Shown here: positions 51,315 to 64,000 of the stretch, piece after piece
How positions within the stretch are numbered: position 1 is the stretch's first letter
Layout: each line of letters begins with the position of its first letter
Source: Onchocerca volvulus
Taxonomy: Eukaryota > Nematoda > Chromadorea > Rhabditida > Onchocercidae
Length of the DNA: 64,000 bases
Direction of reading: 5' to 3'
Assembly (NCBI GenBank): GCA_000499405.2
Contig: HG738137.1
Coordinates: forward strand, 23,420,546 to 23,484,545
Notes under the pieces: model-generated
What the model was told of the DNA's origin: nothing
What the model saw: the letters and a program-made list of their open reading frames with translations, nothing else
Database searches by the model: none
Program-made: the position numbers and the translations under genes

Positions 51315-54300
51315 ATTTCATGCAGTCATTACTCTTTCGCTTCCTGTTTTATGATAAAATATTTATTTAATAAATATTTGCTGCTTTAACGAAAACTTCT
51401 CAAAAAAAAGCTCGCAAATGGGTCAAAAAATCCATTATTTGAATTAAGATATTGAATAAATAATGAAATGATTCATTTTAATAAGAGGAATACAGAATTA
51501 AAGTGAAAAATTTTCAAATGATGTCATGTCCAATAATACAGCCACATATTCTTCATGTGATAGCATAAACCTTTATTTCCTATACAAAATTTGATTATTT
51601 TTATTTTGAATATTTTAACAAAGAAAAGGAAAATTTATACCTATCATTTATTATTAAACGTTCTTTTTTTTTTATTGATTACTCTAAAAAAGAAAAAGAG
51701 TAGAAATTAGCTGTTCTAACTGTTATGATCATTATTATTATTAAGCAAAGATTTTTTGTCGAAAATTATATTTTTAATAAATAATTACATATGAAAAATT
51801 GCATATTTAATAAATAATTACATAAGGAAAAAAAGAAAAAAAAATTCCATTTTATTTTCTGTTTAATTTCTAAATTTTCAGAAATTATTATTTCACATAT
51901 TAAATCGAAAGTATGATTCATTGAATTGTTCACAATTAATCTGAAAATGTTTGACTTAAATTTTAATAAGCATAGGAAATATTTGATAAATAATTTTAAT
52001 GAATTTATACATCATTCCCTGCAGTATTCTTGAAGATTGATTAATAAATATTTATTTATCTGTCTATCCATATTCAGTTAATCTTTATTATAGTAAATAC
52101 CTAATTAATTATGCATTTAGGTATTAGGCTTATCTCAGATATCCGAAAATTATAGATCCGTGTTAATAACCTGCGATTTTTTTTTATTCCAGAATCTTAT
52201 CCACTTCGTTATTTATTTTCTCTATTTTTGGTTCTTGATAAAGCCAAATTGATTTTTTACTTAAATTAATGCTTATTGATAGCCTTCAGATTTCAGGATA
52301 ATGAAATATGCAATTTCTCTATTTTTCTTCTTTAGCGACAAGAAATGATTTCTGTTAATCCGTAACTAACCATAGATTAATATCTTTCACTTCCACTTTT
52401 TTTTGTTTTGTACAGTAGCTTTGATCTATCTTACAGCATCTTTTACGTACACGTACAGTAGTTCGATTTATCTAAAAAAGTTTTATTTTCACGTTAATAC
52501 ATGATTGCAAATATATATTGATGTTAAAATATAAATTACACTTATGTTATAAGTAATTTCAATTATTTTATTTCAGTTACTGACTTCCGATTTATTACTG
52601 TTTTAATCATAAAATCTGAAACAAAAACTGTCAGTTCGTGGAAAAAGAAAAAAAGAAAAAAGAAAATTTGTGCAAAATATTTTGTTTGTAAAATGCTGAA
52701 ATAAAAGTGCAACTGTTGTTCATTAATTATAGAAATCTATTTTCCATTATTTATCACATCAAAATTTATCACACCAAATAGTCCATTATTTGCTAGGTTA
52801 TTCTCGTTTACTTATCTTTTTTTTCCAAGAAATAATCAAAAGAAATAAAATTCTTAAAAAGGAAATAAAATAAGGAGAAAATTTTGATAAAATAAATGGG
52901 AAAAAAAAGCAAAGAAACATAAGCGAAAAAAAACACTTGAATATTTTATAAATAGTTTAAGGAATTTATATTAAATAGCGAAATAATTAACGAATGCAAA
53001 AAAAAGCGAGAAGTTTAAAGAAGTAAAAATAATAGAGTAAATCGTTAAATGATAGCTTCATTATTATTTCGTATAATTTTTTCAAACCAATAATTAAAAG
53101 GGACAAATGGATAATGAATAGTTACTAAATATTATTATTAGTTTCATCTTCTTCATAATTATTTTCAATTTATAATACCCAATCATATCGTTCATTATTG
53201 GTAGAAAAATTATTAGAGATTTAGGAGAAAAGAGTTGAAAAATTGAAAAACTGAAAAATTAAAAAAATACTAGTCAATGAATAATCATTAAAAATTTATC
53301 TATCAACGAATCATTATCGCTTAATTTTTCATGTCAATATTGTTGATAAAAAAATTGAGAAAAAAGTATCAAAGCGGAAAGAAGGAATTTAGTATTGGAC
53401 GAATCATTTTGATTAATAAATATTCGTAATTCGATTACTACAGGAGGAAAAGAAAAAAATTTGCTTCATATACTAAAGAAATGAAAAAAATAAAGATAAG
53501 TATGAATAATAGAATGATTTGATATCGGTAATATTTTAAATTATTGATTTCTATATATTCCAATTCAATTTGACAAAAAAACAAAAATTGTTTTAAAGGA
53601 TACAAAAATCACATTTGATTATCAACCAATCAAATAAGAATTTCGACATGCTCACCTTTACAAAAAAAAAAAAAAAAAAAAATGACGAAAATTATTCGAT
53701 GTGAATGATTAATCATTATTTTTTTTATCAAAAATCACAGATTCTATGGTATCAATCATTATTTTTATAAAATCATGAATTCGTCTATATCAATTCCCTA
53801 TAAAATAAGATGAGAGATTTCACTTTCATTATTCATTACTTATAATCAAACTAACAATGATTGTATAATGATTTCGTATTATTTCAAATCTTCGCATCTT
53901 ATTTCATTTCTAATTTCAATTACTTCAATTTTAACTTAATCTTTTAAACAAATTACTAATATAATATTTCACGGTTGCAAAAAGTTGTTGAAATTAAATC
54001 TCATTAAGATAAGCAAGAAAAAAAGAAAAATAAAATTTATTTATAAAAATTCATAGATATAGTTGAAGATATTCATGTTTATAATCGAAGATTTTTAATT
54101 GCAGATATAACTGAAGATATCCATGATAATTGAGTAATTAATGATAATTGAAATTCGAAAAGGATTCAACCGTAGCAGAAAGATGCAAATTTCCCTATTA
54201 TTTATTCATAATTTAAAAGCTAGCTTGAATTAATAATATTCAAAAAGTTTTAGATAAAAATGTGAGAGGAATAGGGAATTTTACACTCGATTTGAAATTT

Positions 54301-54600
54301 GCAAATTTTTGAATCAATAATTACACAAAAAAAAAAACATCTGTTTGGCAAAAGAATATCGGCAAAATTATGAAGATAAGAATACAGATTTGATAAATTT
54401 TATAGTACTGCAGAGATATTTATAAATATTTGACTGAATAAGAAACAATAATTCGTGGTCAACAGTGATTAAAAATTATTAAAAAATGATAATTGTTGAT
54501 CACTGATATCAAAAAATGACAGTTGTTGATCACTGATGAGTAGTAACATTGTCGTTTTCAATTATATCGATATTCAATTACCAATATGAAGTAATAAATT

Positions 54601-54825
54601 AATTATTACAACATATCGTAAACGTCATACTAGGTTTATATATCAGATAACATCATGAATATCATATTATACGAGTACTTATGAATACGTGTACGTTTGC
54701 GTGTACTTATGGATACGTTTACGTTTGCACCTACGCATTTATAAGTACACGTATAATTTGATATTCATAATGTTATTTGATACATAAACCTAGTATGACA
54801 TTTACAACATGTTGCAACATTATTC
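54601..54825. mobile_element. Foldback / MITE-like element with about 90-bp imperfect inverted arms
   Basis: Left arm about 54601-54688 contains CGTCATACTAGGTTTATATA, then ATAACATCATGAATATCA and ATTATACG. Right arm about 54732-54825 contains the reverse complement with few changes (CGTATAAT, TGATATTCATAATGTTAT, CATAAACCTAGTATGACA). The loop has TACGTTTGC twice. Confidence 0.8.
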
Positions 54826-57363
54826 ACAACATGTGCTTGTGAGTTTCGTTTCTTTTTTTTTTTGAAATATTTTAAAATTAAAATTTTTTGAAACTTTTTA
54901 ATTTTAATTTTTTTGTGATTTAAAGAATAGTAGTTTATTCTAACATAGTAAGCCACTATCATAAACAATTTTATTTTCATTATTGCATTCATCCGATATA
55001 TTTCGAAATTTTGAAAAAAATTAATTAAATGTTTTTCATTCAGATTTGTTTTTTTTTTTTTTTTTTTTTTTTGGTTCTTTGGACAGTATTCATTAAATGT
55101 GATACTACATTTTTATTTTATTTTTTCTATGAAAGCTTGATTTATACAAAGTTTCGAAGGTTTGACAGACAAAATAACTAATTTAAAGATTTAATAAATC
55201 CTCGAAGAAATTGAACTTTTTTGCGTATTAATAATTAAAAATTGAAACTTGATTCCATAAATAAATCTGCAGGTAATTTTTTTCACAACAATTTCAAAAC
55301 ATTTCAGATGAATATCTTATGGTAAAATACAATTCTTTATGGTAGTAGTTTAGTGTGTTAGGAAAAATTGTCATTTTTAAATCTTAAGAAAATTAAAATT
55401 AAAAAGTTTCAAAAATCTTAACATGAAAGAATTGAACATTAGATGAATCTTTTTTCTGATATCACGAAACATTTACTTTACATAATAGCTTCTATCTATC
55501 TTTTTTCATTATTTCAAAATCAAGTATTCATGTTCTTCTATTCCTATTTCTTTTCAAATTAAACATAACAAACAATAGTCATTTTTCACTAAATTTCTGA
55601 TCAAATAATGCAATCTTTTACACTTTTACAACTTCTATCTTAAATGATTTCAGTTGGTTAAAAGATTATTCTGTCTTTTAAAAGTACAAACTTTGGCTAA
55701 TTGAAAAAATGGAAATTTTTTCCAAAAATTTTAAAAAGAGAAAAAAGGAAGGATAACCAACGAACCAATAATCATCGAAATCTTAAGAATATTGGTGTTT
55801 TAGAAGAATATCTTCCTTTTTTCTTTCTTTTCTTTTTTTTTTTTTTTTTGCAAGAATGAAAAATAATGGAATAGTTTCGAAAATTTTCCGCTTCTTTTTG
55901 CGTAAGTTAGTAAATTCGTTAAAATTCTCTTCTTTCGACATATGCAAAAATAAAAAATAAAAAATTAGAAAGAAAATACTTTGCTTTTGTTCAAAATTTT
56001 CAATGTATACTGATAGTAAATCATACAGTCAAATAATTTCTTTTGGATTTTTTTCTGAAAAAAGAACTGAAATAATTATTGTTACCGTATTAATTGTAAA
56101 TTATATGATGTAAATTTAATATCCTATAGGAAAAAAGGTTTTAATTAAGAATTGAAAATATCTGACTGTTCATTTCTGCATAATTAATTTATATTAATTA
56201 TAGATTACTCGCATATTTTCTAAGCAATTTATAAGTTTAATTTGAATCGAAGAGAGAACAGATATAATTTTTTAAGTTGTAACGAATGAGATCAATCAGT
56301 TTATCTTATATTAAGCTGAATTTAATTGTTAACTTCTATTCTTACTATATAATTATCTCTTCTTAATAACTTTCTAGCGTTTTATCACGCTAATTAATTG
56401 GAATTCATTCATTTATTAAAATATAATTTTAGACATTTGTACATTAACTTTACTAAAATATCGTTTTTTTGGCATATTTAAAATATTCGGATTATTTTAT
56501 TCATTACATTCTGTTAAAATTTAATTATTATTAACTCATATTTAAAATTGACTTAAATTTTGAAAAGAATTTAGCTCTTTTAGTTAAATAATTATTTAAA
56601 ATTTTCATTGTTTTGTTTGTTTCTTTTATTTTTTTCCTTACATCATTGCACTATTAGTCTTATCTCAATCAATTTTTTTAAGTTTTAAACTTTACTTTAC
56701 GCATATTTTCTATTATTCCCCCTAAATTTTAATAGAACAATATTCATTGTAACATATTTCAATTACATATTTTAAACTCAAAAGAGTAAAACTTCCGGAA
56801 TATACTTAAATATACTTAAATTTAAAACTTTATTTGACAATAGTAATATTATTACTTATTCTTGAAATAAAAAAATTCAAATGCATCCAAAATATTATAT
56901 GTATAGTTAATTATAAATTACAAAATGGGATGAAATAATTAATTAATGAAATTAGTGTATGTTTTTATCCTTTCTAAACAATTAAATTTACTTTTCATTA
57001 AAATCATTTTTTGATTATTAAATTTCCATTAATTTTTCTTTCATATTATTTGAATGATATAATTTTAAAGTCTATAAAAAAGAATAGTATATTTAAACTT
57101 AAATGAAAATATCGATTAGTGAAATATCGATTAATTTTTTCTTTTTTTAATCTTTTCTTCTTAATTTTTCAACGTTTGCTTTACTTTATAACTTTAAATT
57201 ACTTCAGCAATTTGATGACACAATCAGAATGAATGGTAAATGAAAATTTTTTGTTAAAATATTTTTCTTGGCATCCATCACCCAACAAAGTTGACGGAAA
57301 AACAAATGAGCACAGCTGTTTTTGAAACAAATTAATGTTTCGATCAGATTTCAAGAAAACATG

Positions 57364-57418
57364 CGAAAAGAAAGGGATAAAGAGAGGGAAAGGGAGAGAG
57401 AGAAAGAGAGAAAGGGAA
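57364..57418. repeat. Purine-rich (GA) tract
   Basis: About 55 almost purely purine bases, mainly AAAGGGA, GAGAGAGAAA and AAAGGG. It is the reason for the Phe/Ser/Leu-rich minus-strand frame here, which is not a gene. Confidence 0.8.
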
Positions 57419-58150
57419 CTTTGTCGAAGAAACAAGAAAGCTTGTTGAAGAAAAAAAGTTTATGTTCAAGACTGAACTGATCTTTTTAACAATAGCCACA
57501 ACTTTCATCAAAATTATCAATTGAATGTATACAATTTAATCGTTTCTTTTATCAAAAAATACAATATTTTTTGTGTATTTTTACGTGTATTACTCTAAAG
57601 TACGTGTAAAATATGAAGTTACGTGTTACTGAATAATAACTTATTAAATTTATACTTATTAATTTTCATGTTCCATTAAATGAATGTACTTTTCATTCAT
57701 AGATAATATCATTCATCAAATTTATTTTCATTTTTCAGAAGTAAAATAGAAGATTTTTGATATTCTTTTTAAATTGCTGTTTTACCGGAATATATAGATT
57801 GATGAAATATCGATTAATGAAACGTTATTAAATTGAAACAATCATTTTAATTAATCTTAAGTAAAATAAGTGATAAATGTTTTCAGTGAGAAGCAGGAGA
57901 TTAATTGAAATTAAAAGAATTTAAACTATTGATTTATTAAATTTCGAATATTATGCTCTTTTTTTGCATAATAATTTGATTTATTAATTATAAAAAATTT
58001 ATTTTTTTCCTTATATTTTCCGAATATTTCGCACTGTTTGTTTGTTTTCAATTTATTGATTGAAAATTTTATAATTTTGAAAATGTTTAAATCAATTATT
58101 TGTTACTAATACTACCAGGATCAGTGTGCATTGTTTTTCGCTTCTTCATC

Positions 58151-59128
58151 ATGGCAGATGTAAGACCGAAGCTTCGTCGAGTTGTCACATTTACCAAGAA
58201 TAATCACCGTTGGTCGACGACATTTGATGAAAGTGATTTAAGGTTGCTGATTTCATTTATTCTGAAATTGATTTATCGATTTGTAAAATCGATAAATTTA
58301 ATATCTTATTTCCAATTTGTTTTTTTCCCCTTACATATACATATCTATTTTGTCGTTTTTTCTACGATCTAAAATGAATCATTATCATTCGGCTTTATAT
58401 TTTAATCATTAATTAGCTTTACATAATTAAGTTTTATTTGGCTCACAAGTAAGTACAAAGTATTAGCAAAATTTCCATTTTTTCACAAATTTCAATTTTT
58501 TTTTTTTTTCCTTTTAAAACCCAATTCTATGAAAATCTAATTCTAAAAATACGCAAATATTAAACTTCTTCTCAATGAAATAAATCAATTGAAAATGAAG
58601 AAAACAAATGAATAAATTGAGTGACGTATTTTTTATTTTCTAACTGTTTATTCATTGGAGTTGTTTTGAAGATATTTAGAAATGACATTTTTAAATATCT
58701 TCAAAACAATTTTTGTTTTTCAAGTAAAATGAGCATTTATTTCATCATATTTTATAACTCATCTTTCCTTACACTATCATTATTGATAATTTATACAATG
58801 ATTTTCTGCTGTGATTCTAGGTTCTATCTTTACAAATGATTTTTGCTATCACCAACTTATCACTTGCAAAATATTATCAGCAATTTTATGTGAACATTTA
58901 ATATCATTACTTCTTTTTATCTTTTCTTTGCACTTTGTCTTGCTTATCAACTTTTTTATCCAACATTTGCTGTATAGTTTATGAGAAGTTTCCAACATTT
59001 CAGATGTTAAGCAATAAAATATTTCGCATAATCGAGTTCATCTGGCTACTGCTTATTTAAAAATTGAATATCAGCCAAATATTACCTTCCACTGATAATT
59101 TGATGTTGCAATAATAGTGATAGTGATG

Positions 59129-59218
<90 letters not shown>

Positions 59219-59580
59219 GTAATAAACAATAGCAAGTTTTTATCATTTCTAACTCATAAAAATGAAAATATCCGTGGCATTTGAATTGGGATAGAAAATA
59301 TTCATAATCATCGTAACAATAATATTACCGTTTTTGCCCGCTAATAACTCTCAGTTCATCGGAAGGATTTCAAATTTAAATTTAATTAAGTAATGCATAA
59401 ACTGCTGAATTTTTGAATTAAATATAAATTATTTATTATGAATGAATTAAATATCTCACTTTTAGGAAAGAAGAAGAACCAAAAAACAAGGATGGTGAGA
59501 AGGTTGAAATTGACAAAAACGATATTTCCGATCATGGATCACAAAATATGCCATTAAAACGGAGCGAAACGATCACATGA
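58151..59580 (+). CDS. Small two-exon gene of unknown family
   Basis: Exon 58151-58242 starts ATG in a good context (ATCATGG); a GTTGCT donor follows AAG. The second exon begins after CACTTTTAG at 59465 and ends TGA at 59580. The phase agrees (AG+G) and the product is about 68 residues. It starts MADVRPKLRRVVTFTKNNHR, continues STTFDESDL, then has an acidic/Lys-rich part (KEEEPKNKDGEKVEIDKND) and ends LKRSETIT. Hydrophilic, with no signal peptide in this reading. An acceptor TACTACCAG at 58118 precedes the ATG by 32 bases, which stay open in frame as SVCIVFRFFI. The exon may therefore be the penultimate one of a longer membrane protein with a cytosolic tail. The intron carries a 29-copy AAT microsatellite. 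No family recognised. Confidence 0.55.
58661..58709. repeat. Perfect 18-bp inverted repeat
   Basis: TTGTTTTGAAGATATTTA (58661-58678) is the exact reverse complement of 58692-58709, around a 13-base loop. It lies in the intron of the small gene. Confidence 0.85.
59131..59217. repeat. AAT trinucleotide microsatellite, about 29 copies
   Basis: Uninterrupted AAT repeats over about 87 bases, inside the intron of the small gene, about 250 bases before its second exon. Confidence 0.95.
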
Positions 59581-62500
59581 TCAAGAATTTGCGATATCTA
59601 AATCACATCCTTCGCAGATACGAAAAGTTCGCAATTACTTATTTGTTTTTGCATTCGCTTTAACCAAAAAACATAAAATAACTCGCCTTAAAAAAATTTA
59701 TGACGTAAGGATTGAACTTATTGATATTCGATCAAATATAAAATAATTTCGGATATCAGTCATATCATTCATTTTAATAGTGCATTAAACATGATAGAAT
59801 TCGATCTTTCGAAAAATTCAAAAAAAGTTTTACATTATACCTAAAATGATGGATAAAATTGATGAAAGATTGGAAAATGGGAAGTAGAGTTAAATAAAAT
59901 TTGCTGTTTTTCTTATTTTATAAGTATATCATATCACTGATTGCTCAAAAATTACGTGACGAAAGGGAGGATTGTTTGTGTAATTAGCATTAATTAGCAA
60001 AAAGTAGAATTGGAAGGATCCTAAAAATGGCTTATCCTTGAAATCAGACTAGGAAGGAGGAAAGAAGGGAAATATAACCCAAAATTAAAAATTTGGCATC
60101 ACGAGTGAAAAAGACCTATCATTTGTATAATTATTAATGAATTCGATAATGGAAATTGAACTTTGATAACAATCACTGATAAGATGATAATTCATTTATC
60201 TAATTTATTTACTATAACCATTACAAAAATTCTTAAATTTATCATTATGATAATGGATATAACCATTAATCATCACTCAATTTTTGCTGCTTTCAGATGA
60301 CTACCCCAAAGCTAACATAATCACTACCAATACTTAAATACCGGAATTGATTCATTATGTAATGTTTATTTGTAATGAATGATTATCACCAAGTGACAAG
60401 TTTTTAATAGAAAAATAATAAATCATATATATTTGCTGTATTTGTCGAAGAAAAGTATTTATTTTCAAATTTTCATTTTTTTCTTTTTTTTTTAAACATT
60501 TATTAAAATTATACGAGGAGAAGTATAGAACGAGTGAATTTCTTAATGATTAGAAATAAAGGAAAAAAATAATTAAATACTTGAATTTAATTTGTAGAAG
60601 AATAAATTTAGAGGAGATCATAAAGGAATTTTTCATTAATTCAGAAATATGAAATTACTCAAATCAAATTAATTTGATCAGTGAATTTCCGAGTAAGTTT
60701 ATCATTTGATAAATATGTTTCCTTCAAAAAAAGACTTTAATAGTTTAATTCATTAAGAAGAAGAAGAAGATTTAAATTCTTTCCAAAGATATGATATTCG
60801 TAAAACTTAATGATTTTGATAAAACATCGATTAAACTGATATATATCAAAATGCAGTTAATTGATCAAATTTATTATTGCAATTTGATTCAAATTAGTGC
60901 AATATTTGAAATAATATTTGAGTTTATTATGCAATATTATCATCATTGGCATGATAATTTATCATATTTTAAGACCAAACGATGTTAATAATTTGAATGA
61001 AATAATTTTTTGAAATATTTTAACTTCTAAATTTTCTGAATTTCAACTTTTTCCGTAATTATGAATGGATTTTTGAAATATTTTTGGGCGAATAAGAATT
61101 TCTGATTTATCATTAAATGATTTTTCAATTTAATGTATTTGCAAAACAAATTTCATGACAATTTTCTCTATATTAATCATAATTCTCATACAATAAAGTA
61201 ATAATAAAATTAATGTACGAATTTTTCTGTAATGTATCCTTTGCAAGCGCCATAAATTAATGAAAATTTAATTTTAATTGTAAACTTTAAACTTTATTGT
61301 TGCACTAAAATGATTTGAACAATATTACTGTAATTTTTGATAAAAAAATGTCAATATGTATTTATCATTTTTCCCATTTCGAACATTTCTGTAGTTAATT
61401 ATAAAGATTTGATATAAGTAAAAAGGAAAAGAAATTTAATTTATCACTAATTTGAGATTAAGAATTCATATTTCCGAATGGGATATGCACAATTTCATTC
61501 GAAATGTCATTATTGGATTTATTAAATTCATAAATTTTTTCGGTGAATTTTGATATTAATATTTGTTTTAATAATGATAAAAAGTCTATTTCGACAATAT
61601 CATATTCCAATTTTCGATAAAAATTCAAATCATAAAGACTGGAAAATAGCGATTCAAAGCATTTGATGAGTCATATGGAAAAATTTGTTTTTCCGTTCAT
61701 TTTGTATTCAAATTCAAATTCATTGTTCCGTTTATGAATTAATTAGGTGGAATCATCAAAAACCGTAATGAAAGATATAAATGCCAAATGAAATATTTCA
61801 ATAATTTAATCGTAAATTATTCTCTGTAAACGACTGTTTTTGAAAAAATGATCATTGAAAATTTCAATTATTTTTGAGTTTTTTTTAAAAATTCAGAAAA
61901 AATTTATTTTTTGAATAAACCATATAAAAATGCAAAATTGATGCAAACATATATCAGCTATTATTATTATACTCAGTATTAGGGAAAAGGAAAAGAGAAA
62001 TGAGAAAAAAAAAAAAAATTTTTGATTTAGAATTCGAATACGATTTCGATTTCGAAACGATTTTCTCGAAGTAAAATTTTCTTCTCTCTCTCTCTTTCTC
62101 TTTCTCCCTTTTCATTTATCAAAATATCAGAATTATTCCTTGTTCACTTATTGTAGTGTGACGCAGCAAACAAATGGTCAATAGGTCATCTCCCGGAAGG
62201 TGGTTTATTTACATTACCAAAAGGTCATTGTCATAACCTTTTGTCTTAACTCATCCGTTGGTTATTTAATAAACTCCCGATATTTTGATATCAATTCTCA
62301 TCTTTTTCTCATTCCTTTTTCCCATACTCTTATGATAACTGTTATCAAATCTTCTCAAACCTTTTTTTTTCCTTGTTCTTTGAACTGAAATTGCCGATAT
62401 CATAAAAAGATCCGACAAAAACAAACTGATGTAATTAGAAAAAAAAAAATCATTCATACATAAATATGACTATAAAAATTTAAAATTTATTATTTCACAT

Positions 62501-63798
62501 TAAATTGTTAATTTATAGGAAAAAATTTGAGCTGTTTTATTATTTTAAGGCAAAAAAAAACGAAAAAGGCTTGGATTTTAAGCTGTTGAAGAAAAAATTG
62601 AAAGAGAAAATATTTGAATTTTTTGAAATTTAATTGTTAAAGGAAAAAAAAGCGAAGAAATTTTTTAAGATGATAAATATTGCGAAAAGAAAAAACAATT
62701 TATTTTCCTTAAAATTAACCATAATTTGTCAAATTATATTTATATTATGATCTTTTTTTTTTTTTTTTACTTTTTTCTGTTTTAACCATGTGTGAAACTT
62801 TAAGATTTAATATCTTGTTGATGAACTTTTCCGAAAAAAAACTAAAAACGAGAAAATTCCGTTTGAATTCTTTTCACATATCTTATAAAATTTTCCCATT
62901 AATCTTATGGGAAAAATTTTTTCCTTTTTCTTTTTTCTTATAATGACAAAAAAAAAAAAAACAGAAAAAGATGTCATTAAAAAGAATTATTCCACAAGAA
63001 TGTATGAATAAAAGAAAAATTCTAGTAATTAAATATTTTATGGCAAGAATTTCCGTATTTAAATATTTTACGGAAAGAATTCCGGATGTAATTAACCATA
63101 TTGTTGCATCGCAACATTGTCACGCTTGTAATATGAAATGAAATAAGCAAGAAATGAAGTATTAAATTGAAAAAAAATTGAAAATAAAATTGATTTTATT
63201 ATTTTCAAAAAGTTTTCTGGCAAAACATATATATATATATATATATATACTTTTAATCATAATAATCCATATATGAAATATTATCCATACTAATTATAAT
63301 TACTAAATATAATTAATTTCTGAATTCATGATAGTAAAAAATTTGTAAACAAATATGTAAGTAAACAATGAATGATCACACACTGTACAAGAAGAGAAAA
63401 ACGATAAGTAATTAATTATTCGCTTTGTTTTTATTTTTATTAAAGAAAATTTCGCTGAAATTCGTAATAAATTATTGCATATCATAAATATTAATTTTAA
63501 TAACAAATTATCATTCATTTATCACTTAATCATTTTTTAAATAAAAAACAAACAGATTTTTGAAAAAAATTTAAAACAGAAATGTCACAGTATCGGTATT
63601 TCCATCTTTATTTATATAACCCTAGTTCATTTCTACTTTTCATTATAATTAATTTATTTCATCTAATTAAATCTAATTACTTTCAACGATTACTCATTGA
63701 CCTTATCATTCGGATGGTAATTTTCCTTTGATTCAACTTTTTTTCAATTTTGCTTTTTGTTAATCCTATCTTTTTTTTTTTCTTTTGCACAAAATTTT
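59581..63798. other. AT-rich intergenic stretch
   Basis: No gene recognised on either strand. It contains homopolymers, a CT-rich run (about 62083-62107) and an AT dinucleotide run at about 63223-63250. The frames 60791-60988, 62200-62388 and 63518-63303 are rich in Ile, Phe, Lys and Asn, as expected by chance. Confidence 0.5.
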
Positions 63799-63964
63799 AG
63801 CATAAGAGTAAATAAAACTTTGAAATTGACGGAAATCGGTTAGATAACAATTAGGTAGCATACGAGTAAATAACTTTAAAATTCACGGAAATTAGTCAGA
63901 TAGCATACGTGTTACGTGACTAATTTCCGTCTATTTCAAAATTATTTACTCGTATCCTAATTTT
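63799..63964. mobile_element. Foldback repeat with direct and inverted copies of a 50-bp unit
   Basis: A unit with AGTAAATAA, TTTGAAATT and ACGGAAAT occurs directly at 63799 and 63857, and inverted at about 63911-63960 (CTAATTTCCGT, then TTATTTACTCGTATCCTAAT). The direct copy at 63857 and the inverted copy form a hairpin around ATACGTGTTACGT. Confidence 0.75.
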
Positions 63965-64000
63965 TGATATTGTATTATATGTTATGGATGTAACCGATTA

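Larger units (their letters stand above)
51315..58118. other. Long AT-rich stretch without a recognised gene
   Basis: No exon with family support on either strand. It holds a foldback repeat at 54601-54825, a purine-rich GA tract at 57364-57418, long T runs (for example about 55050-55071) and many stop codons in all frames. Upstream exons of the small gene at 58151 could hide here but were not seen. Confidence 0.5.

Noticed and set aside
57199..57435. 78-codon minus-strand Leu/Ser/Phe-rich frame
   Set aside because: Produced by the purine tract 57364-57418 on the other strand.
1..64000. tRNA, rRNA, CRISPR or bacterial endosymbiont sequence
   Set aside because: Reading both strands gave no tRNA-like TPsiC or anticodon arms, no rRNA blocks, no spaced repeats and no uninterrupted bacterial genes.

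Overview
The window is nuclear DNA from a nematode, most likely a filarial or other spirurid worm. It is strongly AT-rich, has many short GT-AG introns with TTTCAG-type acceptors, holds full of A/T homopolymers between exons, and its identifiable proteins fit nematode relatives. The species call is an inference from composition and gene content; no search was run. Most open frames in the raw sequence are chance frames in AT-rich DNA or shadows of exons.

Layout, left to right. Positions 1-3542 (+) hold the 3' nine exons of phosphoglycerate kinase, cut off by the left edge. Positions 7187-12116 (+) hold an eight-exon ZC2HC1-type zinc-finger gene (291 residues). Positions 12826-14092 (-) hold a decayed BEL/Pao retrotransposon: a candidate LTR plus gag with an internal deletion. 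Positions 19003-26078 (+) hold a 17-exon extracellular heparan-sulfate 6-O-endosulfatase of the SULF family (780 residues, sul-1 type). Positions 27988-38657 (-) hold a 12-exon adenylyl cyclase-associated protein (CAP; 496 residues), convergent with sul-1. Positions 47600-51300 hold a degenerate Helitron helicase (-) with Helitron-like ends and related short repeats. Positions 58151-59580 (+) hold a small two-exon gene of unknown family. The rest is AT-rich intergenic or intronic sequence with microsatellites, tandem duplications and foldback repeats.

The most interesting point is the 5' end of the CAP gene. A single 1.9-kb open exon (35510-33599) encodes about 637 mostly disordered residues. 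It ends in a good donor in the same phase as the normal first exon and can splice into the second CAP exon, giving a predicted isoform of about 1085 residues. A second upstream open exon (44046-43723, 108 codons, Cys-rich start) ends in phase 0, and the normal first CAP exon is open in phase 0 from its acceptor. It could therefore add a different N-terminus. If both are real, the gene makes three CAP forms that differ only at the N-terminal end.

Other unusual points: a 20-bp stretch of a pgk coding exon is present twice more, as a perfect hairpin, in the intron just upstream; pgk has a likely GC-AG intron; and a 195-bp element with perfect 26-bp terminal inverted repeats shares its ends with the Helitron-like boundary. 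No tRNA, rRNA or CRISPR was recognised. The genes look unrelated in function and are kilobases apart, so nothing suggests an operon.
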